Below are positions 15,130 through 23,613 of a stretch of 49,823 nucleotides of DNA, piece after piece. The DNA is from REEB95 sp035934995 (GTDB taxonomy: Bacteria; Pseudomonadota; Alphaproteobacteria; ATCC43930; CGMCC-115725), in assembly GCA_035934995.1 (NCBI GenBank), contig DASYXI010000019.1, positions 1 through 49,823 of the forward strand, given 5' to 3'. The notes beneath the pieces are model-generated. The model did not search any database. It saw only the letters and a program-made list of their open reading frames with translations, and was not told the origin of the DNA. Position numbers and translations under genes: made by a program. Positions within the stretch are counted from its first letter, which is position 1, and every line of letters begins with the position of its first letter.

Positions 15130-18100
15130 ATGAAGTTCACCGACATCTTCATTCGCCGGCCGGTGCTCGCCATGGTGGTGAGCCTGTTGATTCTCGTGCT
15201 CGGCTTGCGTTCGGTCGGCACGTTGCCGATCCTGCAATATCCGCGCACCGAGAACGCGGTGGTGACGGTCGCTACGACCTATTACGGCGCCGATCCGGAC
15301 GTGATCGCCGGCTTCATCACCACGCCGCTCGAAAACGCCATCGCCCAGGCCAACGGCATCGACTACCTGACGTCGATCAGCCAGATGTCGACGAGCACGA
15401 TCACCGCCAATCTGCGGCTCAACTACGACGCCGACAAGGCGATGACGGAGATCAATTCCAAGATTACCTCGGTGCTGAATCAGCTGCCGCCCGGCGCGCA
15501 GCAGCCGGTGGTGACCATCAAGATCGGCCAGACCTTCGACGCCATGTATCTGGGCTTCAAGAGCAAGGCGCTGGCGCCGAACCAGATCACCGACTACTTG
15601 GTGCGCGTCGTGCAGCCCAAGCTCCAGGCGGTGCCCGGCGTGCAGACCGCCGAGATTCTCGGCGGCCGCACCTTCGCGCTGCGCGCCTGGCTCGATCCGG
15701 CGAAGCTCGCGGCCTACGGCCTGACCGGCGCCGACGTGTCGCAGGCGCTGACGCAGAACGACTACATCTCGGGCATCGGCAGCACCAAGGGCCAGATGGT
15801 CCAGGTGAATCTCAGCGCTTCGACCAACCTGCACAGCGTCGACGAATTCAAGAACTTGGTGATCAAGCATTCCGGCGGCTCGATCGTCCGCCTCAAGGAC
15901 GTCGCCAACGTCACGCTCGGCGCCGACGATTACGATTCACAAGTCGGCTTCGACGGGCAGCGCGCGGTCTATATCGGCATTCAGGTCGCGCCGTCGGCCA
16001 ATCTGCTCGACGTCACCAAAGGCATCCGGGACGTCTTCCCGGACATCCAGGCGCAGCTGCCGCAGGGCCTGGAAGGCACAATCGTCTACGATTCGACCAA
16101 ATTCGTGAACAGCGCGATCAACGAGGTGATCCGCACGCTGGTCGAAGCGTTGTTGATCGTCACCGCCGTGGTGTTCCTGTTCCTCGGCTCGGTGCGTTCG
16201 GTGGTGATTCCGACCATCGCAATCCCGCTGTCGCTGATCGGCACCTTCACGATGATGCAGATGTTCGGCTTCTCGATCAATCTGCTGACGCTGCTGGCGC
16301 TCGTGCTCGCCATCGGTCTCGTCGTCGACGACGCGATCATCGTGGTCGAAAACGTCAATCGTCATCTGGAAGAGGGCATGAAGCCGATGGCGGCGGCGAT
16401 TCGCGCCGCGCGCGAACTGGGCGGCCCGATTATCGCCATGACCGCCGTGCTGGTCGCGGTCTACATCCCGATCGGCTTCCAGGGTGGTTTGACCGGCGCG
16501 CTTTTCACCGAATTCGCCTTCACGCTCGTCGGCGCGGTGACGGTTTCGGCGATCGTCGCGCTGACGCTATCGCCGATGATGACGTCGCGGCTGCTGAAGC
16601 CGCCGGCCGAGCTCGGTCATGGCTGGCAGGCGCGCTTTACCGAATTCATCGACCGTAATTTCACGCGGCTGCGCGGCGCCTACGAACGCCGGCTGCATGG
16701 CAGTCTCGATTTCCTGCCGGTGACGGCGACGTTGGCGGTCATCGTGCTCGGCAGCATCTATTTCCTTTATACCGGCGCGAAAACCGAATTGGCGCCGATC
16801 GAAGATCAGGGCGTTGTCATCGAATCATCGCGGCCGGCGGCCGACGCGACTTTGGACCAAAAGCTGCTGTACTCGCGTCAGGTGTATCAAACCTTCGCGT
16901 CGCATCCCGAGACGGCGCATGTCTTCCAGCTCGATACGCCCGGCCAATCGATTGCCGGCATGGTGCTGACGCCATGGGATGAGCGCTCAAAGACCTCGAA
17001 CGACTTGCAGCCCGTGGTGCAGCAGCAGCTCAGTCAGATCGCCGGCATCAACGCTGTCGCGTTCCAGCCGCCGCCGCTGCCCGGCAGCTTCGGCTTGCCG
17101 ATCCAGTTCGTCATTCAAACGACGGAGCCGTTCGGCCGGCTCAATACCGTGTCGCAGGATTTCCTGCACGAAGCGCTGAAGACCGGTCTGTTCATGTTCC
17201 TCGACACCGACCTCCGGGTCGATCTGCCGCAATCGACCATCGTCATCGATCGCGACAAGGCCGCGGGCCTCGGCCTGAAGATGAGCGACGTCGGCGCGGC
17301 GATGTCGTCGATGCTCGGCGGCGGCTACGTCAATTATTTCGATATGCAAGGCCGCTCGTACAAGGTGATCCCGCAGGTCGCGCAGGTCTCGCGCCTCAAT
17401 CCCGATCAGCTGCTGCACTATTACATCAAGGCGTCGGACGGCTCCGTCGTGCCGTTGTCGACCATCGCGCATATCGAGACGGAAGCGATCCCGGAATCGA
17501 TCAATCACTTCCAGCAATTGAATAGCGCCACCATCCAGGGCGTCGCCGCGCCCGGCGTCGCCATGGGCGACGTGCTCACCGCGCTCAAGAATCTCGCCGA
17601 CCGCACGCTGCCGCCCGGCTATACCGTCGACTATGCCGGCACGTCGCGGCAATACATCCAGGAAACCGGCGGGTTCGTCGTCACCTTCGGCTTCGCCCTG
17701 ATCATCATCTTCCTGGCGTTGGCGGCGCTGTTCGAAAGCTTCCGCGATCCGTTCATCATCCTGGTCTCGGTGCCGATGTCGATCGCCGGCGCCTTGATCT
17801 TCATCAGCACCGGCGTCGGCGGCGCGACCCTCAACATCTATACCGAGGTGGGTCTCGTCACGCTGATGGGGCTGATCAGCAAGCACGGCATTCTGATCGT
17901 CGACTTCGCCAACGTGCTGCAGCAACAGGGCAAGTCGAAGCGCGAGGCGATCGAGCAGGCGGCCGGCATCCGGCTGCGGCCGATCTTGATGACCACGGCG
18001 GCGATGGTGCTCGGCGTGGCGCCGTTGATCTTCGCCGGCGGCGCCGGCGCGGTCTCGCGCTTTCAGATGGGCCTGGTGATCGCGTCGGGCATCGCGATCG

Positions 18101-18210
18101 GCACGCTGTTCACGCTGTTCGTCGTGCCCGCGGTCTACATGCTGGTCGCGGCCGACCATTCCAAAGCCGCCGAGGCCGCTTCCGGCGCGCCGGAGGCGGA
18201 AGGCGTCTAG
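15130..18210 (+). CDS. RND (HAE1-family) proton-driven efflux pump
   Basis: 1,026 residues, the full length expected for AcrB/MexB-type pumps. It begins MKFTDIFIRRPVLAMVVSLL, a standard RND opening, and has two halves of about six membrane helices each with large periplasmic loops. The proton-relay aspartate pair is in GLVVDDAIIVVENVNRH (around residue 400). The second half has the matching GLISKHGILIVDFAN. Together with the adaptor and lipoprotein it should expel hydrophobic or amphiphilic compounds. The substrate cannot be deduced. It is the last gene of the TetR-controlled operon. Confidence 0.95.
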   Translation: MKFTDIFIRRPVLAMVVSLLILVLGLRSVGTLPILQYPRTENAVVTVATTYYGADPDVIAGFITTPLENAIAQANGIDYLTSISQMSTSTITANLRLNYDADKAMTEINSKITSVLNQLPPGAQQPVVTIKIGQTFDAMYLGFKSKALAPNQITDYLVRVVQPKLQAVPGVQTAEILGGRTFALRAWLDPAKLAAYGLTGADVSQALTQNDYISGIGSTKGQMVQVNLSASTNLHSVDEFKNLVIKHSGGSIVRLKDVANVTLGADDYDSQVGFDGQRAVYIGIQVAPSANLLDVTKGIRDVFPDIQAQLPQGLEGTIVYDSTKFVNSAINEVIRTLVEALLIVTAVVFLFLGSVRSVVIPTIAIPLSLIGTFTMMQMFGFSINLLTLLALVLAIGLVVDDAIIVVENVNRHLEEGMKPMAAAIRAARELGGPIIAMTAVLVAVYIPIGFQGGLTGALFTEFAFTLVGAVTVSAIVALTLSPMMTSRLLKPPAELGHGWQARFTEFIDRNFTRLRGAYERRLHGSLDFLPVTATLAVIVLGSIYFLYTGAKTELAPIEDQGVVIESSRPAADATLDQKLLYSRQVYQTFASHPETAHVFQLDTPGQSIAGMVLTPWDERSKTSNDLQPVVQQQLSQIAGINAVAFQPPPLPGSFGLPIQFVIQTTEPFGRLNTVSQDFLHEALKTGLFMFLDTDLRVDLPQSTIVIDRDKAAGLGLKMSDVGAAMSSMLGGGYVNYFDMQGRSYKVIPQVAQVSRLNPDQLLHYYIKASDGSVVPLSTIAHIETEAIPESINHFQQLNSATIQGVAAPGVAMGDVLTALKNLADRTLPPGYTVDYAGTSRQYIQETGGFVVTFGFALIIIFLALAALFESFRDPFIILVSVPMSIAGALIFISTGVGGATLNIYTEVGLVTLMGLISKHGILIVDFANVLQQQGKSKREAIEQAAGIRLRPILMTTAAMVLGVAPLIFAGGAGAVSRFQMGLVIASGIAIGTLFTLFVVPAVYMLVAADHSKAAEAASGAPEAEGV

Positions 18211-18287
18211 CGCCAAGCCGCTTGAACGTGCGCCGTCGGACGCGTAACGCTTGAGCGCTGCGGCGCCCAGGCCGCCAAGGGGGTTCG

Positions 18288-18644
18288 ATGACGCAAGCGA
18301 TCGTTGCCGGCCACGATCCGGCGCAAGGCCGCACCGCCACCATCGTCTATATTCTCTATCTCGTCGGCCTGATCATTCAAGTCACGCATCTGATTGGCGT
18401 GATCGTCGCCTATATCTATCGCCACGACGGGCCCGACTGGGTGCGGACGCATCACCGGTTTCAGATCCGCACCTTCTGGATCGGTTTGCTCTATGGCGTG
18501 ATCGGCTTCATCACGCTGCATGTCCTGATCGGCGGATTGATTCTGTTCCTGACGCTGGTCTGGTTCATCGTCCGCTGCGTCAAAGGCCTGCGGTTCGTCG
18601 GCCACGCCGCGCCGTACGACAACGTCACCAGCTGGCTCTGGTAA
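18288..18644 (+). CDS. Small DUF4870-like membrane protein
   Basis: 118 residues with three hydrophobic segments (about 18-45, 63-85 and 83-100) and a conserved-looking HDGPDWVRTHHRFQIRTFW loop between the first two. This pattern matches small uncharacterised membrane proteins of the DUF4870 kind. An AGGGGG run lies a few bases before the ATG. It follows the RND gene by 77 bp but need not belong to its operon. It converges on the sulfurtransferase gene 8 bp away. Function is unknown. Confidence 0.75.
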   Translation: MTQAIVAGHDPAQGRTATIVYILYLVGLIIQVTHLIGVIVAYIYRHDGPDWVRTHHRFQIRTFWIGLLYGVIGFITLHVLIGGLILFLTLVWFIVRCVKGLRFVGHAAPYDNVTSWLW

Positions 18645-18651
18645 GCGCGGG

Positions 18652-19518
18652 TCAGCGCGCGCCGGTTTCGACTGGCGTGTCGCCGGGCAGGCCCCATTCC
18701 GACCACGAACCGTCGTAGACCGCGGGCTCCGGCCAGCCGAGCAGATACATGCCAAAGGCCAGCGCTGAAGCGGTGACACCCGAGCCGCAGCTCGTTGCCG
18801 TCGGCCTCGCGGGATCGAGGCCGGCCGCACGGAACTTGGCGGCCAACGCATCGGCGGGCAGAACCACGCGCGTCGTCTTGTCGATCAATTGATCCGAAGG
18901 GAGGGAAAAACTGCCGGGGATATGGCCACCGCGCAGGCCGGCCCGTGGCTCCGGCGCTTCGCCGCTAAATCGCCCGGCGCTGCGCGCGTCGATCACCTGT
19001 TCGCGCTTCGATGCGAGGTTCGCCAGCATCTGTGCCTTGTCGCGTACGCGGCTTTTGTTGAGCTTGGCGTCGAATGTCGCCGGCGGAAATTTCGGCACGT
19101 CGGCGGTAACCGCACGGCCCTCGGCTAGCCACTTGGGCAAGCCGCCGTTGAGAACGGCAACATCCTTGTGGCCAAAGACGCGCAACGTCCACCAGACGCG
19201 CGGCGCCGAGGTCAAGCCGAACGCGTCGTAGACGACGATCTTGTGCTCGCTGCCGATGCCGAGCTTGCGCATCGCCGCCGCAAAATTCTTTTCGTCGGGC
19301 AACATGTGGGGCAGGGGATTGGCGGTGTCGCGGATTTCTTCGATGTCGAAGAAGACCGCGCCGGGAACGTGCTGCCGGGCGTAAAGCTCGGGTCCGCTCG
19401 GACGGACGTTGGGCAGGGTGAAGCTGCCGTCGAGAATGCGGAGTTTACCGTCGTTCAGATGCGCCGCGAGCCATGCGGTCTCGACCAACGCTTCGGGATG
19501 GCCGTAAACGGCGGCCAC
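18652..19518 (-). CDS. sseA: 3-mercaptopyruvate/thiosulfate sulfurtransferase
   Basis: 288 residues with two rhodanese domains. The first (about 10-135) is non-catalytic. The second carries the active-site loop C244-G-S-G-V-T, which is the SseA/mercaptopyruvate type; a pure thiosulfate enzyme usually has a more basic loop. The other rhodanese hallmarks DARSAGRFSGEAPEPRAGLR and GHIPGS are present. The start is a GTG only 1 bp after the cysteine synthase stop codon, so both genes form one sulfur operon. It would pass sulfane sulfur to thiols or cyanide. Confidence 0.9.
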   Translation of the reverse strand: MAAVYGHPEALVETAWLAAHLNDGKLRILDGSFTLPNVRPSGPELYARQHVPGAVFFDIEEIRDTANPLPHMLPDEKNFAAAMRKLGIGSEHKIVVYDAFGLTSAPRVWWTLRVFGHKDVAVLNGGLPKWLAEGRAVTADVPKFPPATFDAKLNKSRVRDKAQMLANLASKREQVIDARSAGRFSGEAPEPRAGLRGGHIPGSFSLPSDQLIDKTTRVVLPADALAAKFRAAGLDPARPTATSCGSGVTASALAFGMYLLGWPEPAVYDGSWSEWGLPGDTPVETGAR

Positions 19519-19519
19519 C

Positions 19520-20536
19520 TTATACCTCGGGAATCCAGCTCGGCAGCGGCAGGTTCTTTTCGCGCAGGAACTTGGGGTTGAACAGTTTCGACTGATAGCG
19601 CGTGCCGTAGTCGGCCAGGATGGTGACGATGGTGTGGCCGGGCCCGAGTTCCTTCGCCACCTTGATGGCGCCGACGATGTTGATGCCGGTCGAGCCGCCG
19701 AGGATCAGCCCTTCGTCGGTGACCAGATCGAACAGCACCGGCAGCATCTCCTCGTCGGTGACCTGGAACCAGCCGTCGAGCGGCGCGCCTTCGAGGTTCT
19801 TGGTGATGCGGCTTTGGCCGATGCCTTCGGTGATCGAGTTGCCTTCGGCCTTGAGCTCGTGCTTCGCGTACCAGGAATAGATCGCCGAACCCATCGGATC
19901 GGCGAGATAAATCTTCACCTTGCGATTGAATTCCTTGAGCGCGATGCCGACGCCGGCGAGCGTGCCGCCGGTGCCGACCGAGCAGACGAAGGCGTCGCAT
20001 TTGCCCTGGGTCTGCTCCCAGATTTCCGGTCCGGTCGTCTCGATGTGCGCGCGCCGATTGGCAACGTTGTCGAACTGGTTCGCCCAGATCGCGCCGCGCG
20101 GCGATTGCGCCGCGACCTCTTTCGCCAGCGTCTCGGAATAGCGGACATAGTTCATCGGATTGGTATAGGGCACCGCCGGCACCAGCCGCAGGTCCGCGCC
20201 GCATAGCTGCAGCATGTCCTTCTTTTCCTGGCTCTGCGTCTCGGGCATGACGATGACGCTCTTATAGCCAAGCGCGTTGCCGACGAGCGCGAGGCCGATG
20301 CCGGTGTTGCCGGCCGTGCCTTCGACGATGGTGCCGCCGGGTTTCAACAGGCCGCGGGTCTCGGCATCCTTGACGATATAAAGCGCCGCGCGGTCTTTCA
20401 CCGAGCCGCCGGGATTGAGGAACTCCGCCTTGCCCAGGATTTCGCAGCCGGTCATCTCCGACGCCTTGCGCAGGCGGATCATCGGCGTATTGCCGATGGT
20501 TTCGATGAAGCCGTTGCGGATGGCGGGACTGAGCAT
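19520..20536 (-). CDS. cysK: Cysteine synthase family PLP enzyme
   Basis: 338 residues. The PLP lysine is K47 in NPGGSVKDRAAL. The substrate loop EGTAGNTG is at about 72-79, and the phosphate-binding loop is SVGTGGTLAG. It makes cysteine from O-acetylserine and sulfide. The sequence differs from classic CysK (longer C-terminus, TRYQSKLFNPKFLREKNLP), resembling a cysteine synthase A subgroup common in alphaproteobacteria. Cystathionine beta-synthase activity is less likely because no CBS domains follow. It is the first gene of a two-gene operon with sseA. Confidence 0.88.
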   Translation of the reverse strand: MLSPAIRNGFIETIGNTPMIRLRKASEMTGCEILGKAEFLNPGGSVKDRAALYIVKDAETRGLLKPGGTIVEGTAGNTGIGLALVGNALGYKSVIVMPETQSQEKKDMLQLCGADLRLVPAVPYTNPMNYVRYSETLAKEVAAQSPRGAIWANQFDNVANRRAHIETTGPEIWEQTQGKCDAFVCSVGTGGTLAGVGIALKEFNRKVKIYLADPMGSAIYSWYAKHELKAEGNSITEGIGQSRITKNLEGAPLDGWFQVTDEEMLPVLFDLVTDEGLILGGSTGINIVGAIKVAKELGPGHTIVTILADYGTRYQSKLFNPKFLREKNLPLPSWIPEV

Positions 20537-20618
20537 GGGGGAGGCCGGGGTCTATGGAAGCGGTGACTATAGTGACTCGCCTCTTGCAATCAACCCCGGC
20601 TCCTCGCATTCTAGGGCC

Positions 20619-20807
20619 GTGTTTGCGCGGTCGGCGGGCATCATAGCTTCGGCGATCGCGGTGGTGTTGTTGGTGGGATGTGCGAGCAATCCATTGATGC
20701 CACCTACGGTCCGTTTACGCCGCGGAATGGCGTGGGTGCGCCGATCGTCGGAACGCCCTGGCGGCCGTAAGCAATTCGGGGGGATGGTCTTTAGCGTCGG
20801 TGCCTAG
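20619..20807 (+). CDS. Possible small lipoprotein (may be frameshifted)
   Basis: From a GTG this frame gives 62 residues starting with a clear lipoprotein signal: basic start, a hydrophobic run IIASAIAVVLLV, then G-C-A-S with cysteine at the lipobox. After SNPLMPP the frame becomes arginine-rich (VRLRRGMAWVRRS). In the next frame the sequence reads natural-looking TYGPFTPRNGVGAPIVGTPW followed by a stop at 20768-20770. This may be a lipoprotein gene with a one-base shift, or chance. No family is recognised. Apart from this ORF, the gap between cysK and the small gene at 20837 shows nothing clear. Confidence 0.35.
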   Translation: MFARSAGIIASAIAVVLLVGCASNPLMPPTVRLRRGMAWVRRSSERPGGRKQFGGMVFSVGA

Positions 20808-20836
20808 AAACTTCCATCGGGGGAGGGTAGAGCATT

Positions 20837-21028
20837 ATGTGGCACTGGATCCTCGATCACGCTAGCGCCTTCAACGCCATCGGCCTCGCCTGGGTTGTCC
20901 CGGTGTTGGTCGTGCTCTTGGCCGCGCGCGTCTTCCGCCCGGGCCACTACCGCAGCACCGCGGAACTCGTCCCAGTGCGCGCCGAAGAACAGCGCGACGA
21001 GACGATTAAGCCGCGCTCGGCGGCTTAA
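20837..21028 (+). CDS. Small single-span membrane protein
   Basis: 63 residues with a strong ribosome site (GGGGGAGGG about 8 bp before the ATG). One membrane segment (about residues 14-33, IGLAWVVPVLVVLLAARVF) is followed by a charged cytoplasmic tail. No function is recognised. It converges on the Nudix gene, 15 bp away. The good ribosome site and natural composition support it as real. Confidence 0.6.
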   Translation: MWHWILDHASAFNAIGLAWVVPVLVVLLAARVFRPGHYRSTAELVPVRAEEQRDETIKPRSAA

Positions 21029-21043
21029 CCCGGTTCCTTCAAA

Positions 21044-21658
21044 TCAGCGGCGCGGCCAGCGTCGGCGCAAGCGCGCCCGGTTGGCGGCGAGCCAATAGAG
21101 CGCGAGCAGCGTCGGGCCGTTCTGGATGCGGCCGGTGGACGCCAACCGCATCGCTGCGCGGAAGCTTTTCACTGTCACCCTTATATCCTCGTGTTCGTCC
21201 GGCAGACCGTGCAGGCCGCCGACGCCACGCGTATCGACGCGCGCGCAGAACAGATGGAAGGTCTCGGTCGAGCCGCCCGGCGTCGTCATATAGCGCTGCG
21301 CCCGGAAGGGCGCTTCGGTCAGCTTGATGCCGGCCTCTTCATACGCCTCGCGTACGGCAACGGCACGCGGGCTTTCGCGCCGGCGATCGATGATGCCGGC
21401 GACGATCTCGGTCTGCCACGCTGGAAAGCCGGCGAGATGCGCCGGAAGGCGGAACTGTTCGACCAGCACGACGGCGTCGCGCTTCGGGTCATAGAGCAGA
21501 ATGCCGACGGTGTTGCCGCGCTCGAACACCTCGCGCGTGACCGGCGCGGTCATGCCGCCGCGATAAAGCGCGTGGCGTACGGTATAAAGGTCGAGCCGGA
21601 AATGTCCCTGATAGGCGCGCTTCTTGCGCAGGATGCGGACGCGGGCGGATTTTTTCAT
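21044..21658 (-). CDS. Nudix hydrolase, ADP-ribose pyrophosphatase-like
   Basis: 204 residues from the ATG at 21658. The fold matches the ADP-ribose/NDP-sugar pyrophosphatase group: VTREVFERGNTVGILLYDP, VLVEQFRLPAHL, then the Nudix box GIIDRRRESPRAVAVREAYE and EAGI. The REAYEEAG metal-binding core is intact. The stretch before it has one extra residue compared with the usual G-x5-E spacing, so activity should not be assumed. The C-terminal TTPGGSTETFHLFCA is typical of the ADP-ribose group. The open frame above 21658 is a shadow of the oxygenase gene. Confidence 0.85.
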   Translation of the reverse strand: MKKSARVRILRKKRAYQGHFRLDLYTVRHALYRGGMTAPVTREVFERGNTVGILLYDPKRDAVVLVEQFRLPAHLAGFPAWQTEIVAGIIDRRRESPRAVAVREAYEEAGIKLTEAPFRAQRYMTTPGGSTETFHLFCARVDTRGVGGLHGLPDEHEDIRVTVKSFRAAMRLASTGRIQNGPTLLALYWLAANRARLRRRWPRR

Positions 21659-21745
21659 GGCCGCGCACTCTAGGAGGCTCGGCCGCGCTCGTCGAGCGAC
21701 GCCGTCCGTCGGCATGAACGATTGGCGTGGCAAAAGACGCCCGCT

Positions 21746-22441
21746 ATGATGCGGCCGATGGTCGCAATCGCCACCCGTGAACGGCTTCGTTTCATCGATC
21801 TTGATGCGTTCGAACGCACCAAGCTCGAGGCCGATCCGTTTCCGTACCTGATCGTTCCCGGTTTCGTGCCGGCGGCGGTGCGCGGCGCGTTGTCCGCCGA
21901 TTATCCGAAGCTCGACCGGCCGGGCAGCTTTCCGGTTGCCGACGTCAGCTTTGGGCCGGCCTTCCGCGATTTTCTCGCCGAGATCGAAGGACCGGAGATG
22001 CGCGACGCGTTCGCGCGCAAATTTGACGTCGACCTCGCCGGTCGGCCGACGATGGTGACCGTGCGCGGTCAGGCCCAGGCGAAGGACGGGCGCATCCATA
22101 CCGACAGCGTGACCAAGATCATCACCGTGCTGGTCTATATGAACGAGGCGTGGGAAGCACCGGGCGGGCGGCTCCGATTGTTGCGCTCCAACGCGAACCT
22201 CGACGACATGGTCGCCGAAGTCCCGCCGGCGGCCGGCACGCTGCTGGCATTCCTGGTCACGCCGCATTCCTGGCACGGCCATCATCCGACCAGCGGCCCG
22301 CGCCGCGTCGTGCAGCTCAACTGGGTCGAAAGCGACACCGTCGTGCGCCGCGAGCGTTTCCGTCACGGCCTGTCGGCGCGCATCAAACAGCTGCTGCCCG
22401 CACGGCGCGGTCGCGACGAAGATCCCGAGGTAAAACGTTAG
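21746..22441 (+). CDS. 2-oxoglutarate/Fe(II)-dependent oxygenase-like protein
   Basis: 231 residues. Double-stranded beta-helix signature: the iron ligands H-x-D in GRIHTDSVTKIITVLVYMNE, a distal His in VTPHSWHGHHP, and a downstream Arg in SGPRRVVQLNWV for 2-oxoglutarate. The N-terminal part (FPYLIVPGFVPAAVR) matches prolyl-4-hydroxylase-like family members. The substrate is unknown. The start is uncertain; ATGs at 21746, 21749 and 21758 are all possible. It ends 24 bp before the convergent methyltransferase gene. Confidence 0.8.
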   Translation: MMRPMVAIATRERLRFIDLDAFERTKLEADPFPYLIVPGFVPAAVRGALSADYPKLDRPGSFPVADVSFGPAFRDFLAEIEGPEMRDAFARKFDVDLAGRPTMVTVRGQAQAKDGRIHTDSVTKIITVLVYMNEAWEAPGGRLRLLRSNANLDDMVAEVPPAAGTLLAFLVTPHSWHGHHPTSGPRRVVQLNWVESDTVVRRERFRHGLSARIKQLLPARRGRDEDPEVKR

Positions 22442-22465
22442 GCGCGCGTTCGACCGACGCCGGCG

Positions 22466-23173
22466 TTACCGGCGGCGCAGGATCGCCGCCGATTGACCCA
22501 GCGCGCCGGGCTCGCCCCATGGCGCCGCGGTGCCGTCGATGAACGATACCCGCTCGTAGCCCAGCTTCTCGCACCACACGTCGATCGCGTTGCGCTCGAT
22601 GAATTGGTTGAGGTGCGGCGCGCCGCCGTGTAGTTCGGCGGCGGCGGTATCGGTGAAAGTCTTCCAGTGCGCTGGCAGCGCGAATTCCAGAAATGAGAAC
22701 ACCAATGTTCCGCCGGGGCGCAGCACGCGGTGCATGTCGCGCAGGTAGAGGAAGGTTTCGGTGTGACGCAGATGCGTGAACACGCTGAACGCGCACATCA
22801 TGTCGGCCGAAGCGTCCGGCGCCGGAACGCTCAGCGCCTGGCTCAAGGCGAAGCGGAAATGCGGCGGCGATTTCGTTTTCGCGTAATCGAGCAGGCGCTG
22901 GTCGATATCGATGCCGAGATAGTCGAGCTTGATCGACAGCTTGCCCAGAACCCAGGCGAGGCGGCCGCTGCCGCAGCCGAAATCGATCAGCGTCATGCCG
23001 TCGCGCAAGCCGGCCCAGTAAAGAACCGCGCCTTCGATCGCGCCGAAGCGCTCGAAGTTGCCGCCGACGGCGCGCGCCATCGCTTCGTCGACCGGAAATT
23101 GCGCGAGCAAGTCGGTGACCAGCTTCTGGTAATCGCGCACGAAATGGAAATTCTCTGGTGGGGTTGTCAACAA
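22466..23173 (-). CDS. Class I SAM-dependent methyltransferase
   Basis: 235 residues. The SAM-binding motif LIDFGCGSGRLAWVLG lies near residues 62-77, then GIDIDQRLLDYA (motif post-I), DMMCAFSVFTHL (motif II) and LRPGGTLVFS (motif III). This is a Methyltransf_11/25-type enzyme; the substrate cannot be read. The start is a TTG preceded by GGAG. Two tRNA genes lie upstream on the same strand. Confidence 0.85.
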   Translation of the reverse strand: MLTTPPENFHFVRDYQKLVTDLLAQFPVDEAMARAVGGNFERFGAIEGAVLYWAGLRDGMTLIDFGCGSGRLAWVLGKLSIKLDYLGIDIDQRLLDYAKTKSPPHFRFALSQALSVPAPDASADMMCAFSVFTHLRHTETFLYLRDMHRVLRPGGTLVFSFLEFALPAHWKTFTDTAAAELHGGAPHLNQFIERNAIDVWCEKLGYERVSFIDGTAAPWGEPGALGQSAAILRRR

Positions 23174-23274
23174 GCGTCGCTCCGTCGATCGCCCTCGGAG
23201 AAAAAGCCCGGCGGGCTGTTCCGCGGCGAGCCCGAGGCCGAGCGGGCGAACCGCTCGACCTCATGGCTTGAAAG

Positions 23275-23349
23275 TGGCTCGGGGGGTCGGGATCGAACCG
23301 ACGACCGACGGATTAACAGTCCGTTGCTCTACCGCTGAGCTACCCCCGA
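23275..23349 (-). tRNA. tRNA-Asn (GTT)
   Basis: Reads TCGGGGGTAGCTCAG at the 5' end, with anticodon loop CTGTTAA (anticodon GTT), T-loop GGTTCGATCCC and a CCCCCGAG acceptor end with encoded CCA. All stems pair well. Confidence 0.97.
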
Positions 23350-23403
23350 ATAGGGCCGCATCATATACACGCGCCCGGTTAACGAGTCCAAACCGGAACC
23401 GCG

Positions 23404-23477
23404 TGGAGGCCGGAAGCGGAATCGAACCGCTGTACGGGGATTTGCAGTCCCCTGCATAACCACTCTGCCATCCGGCC
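23404..23477 (-). tRNA. tRNA-Cys (GCA)
   Basis: 5' end GGCCGGATGGCAGAGTGG, anticodon loop CTGCAAA (anticodon GCA) in a GGGGA/TCCCC stem, T-loop GGTTCGATTCC, and a 3' end TCCA with the CCA encoded. It lies 54 bp upstream of tRNA-Asn and the two are probably co-transcribed. Confidence 0.97.
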
Positions 23478-23613
23478 GGCGCGTGGAGGCCCGAGATATA
23501 GGCGTTTCCGCCCTTCTGGCGCAATGCCGAGACGACTCTGCGATTGTCGCGCCGCCGCACTGCGGCTAAAATTGGATTATCAAGACCATTAGCAGCTGAC
23601 ATTCATCCATCCC

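Noticed and set aside
13795..15870. 691-residue minus-strand open frame
   Set aside because: Asp/Arg/His-rich antisense shadow of the adaptor and pump genes, common in GC-rich DNA. Similar long antisense frames at 32586-35081, 38755-39990, 40464-41597 and 44248-46104 are rejected for the same reason.
20560..20590. ACTATAGT palindrome before cysK as a CymR/CysB-type operator
   Set aside because: Only 8 bp and partly a direct repeat; too little support.
22383..23264. Long minus-strand frame over the methyltransferase
   Set aside because: Arginine-rich shadow in a different frame of the gene at 22466-23173 and partly over the tRNA region.
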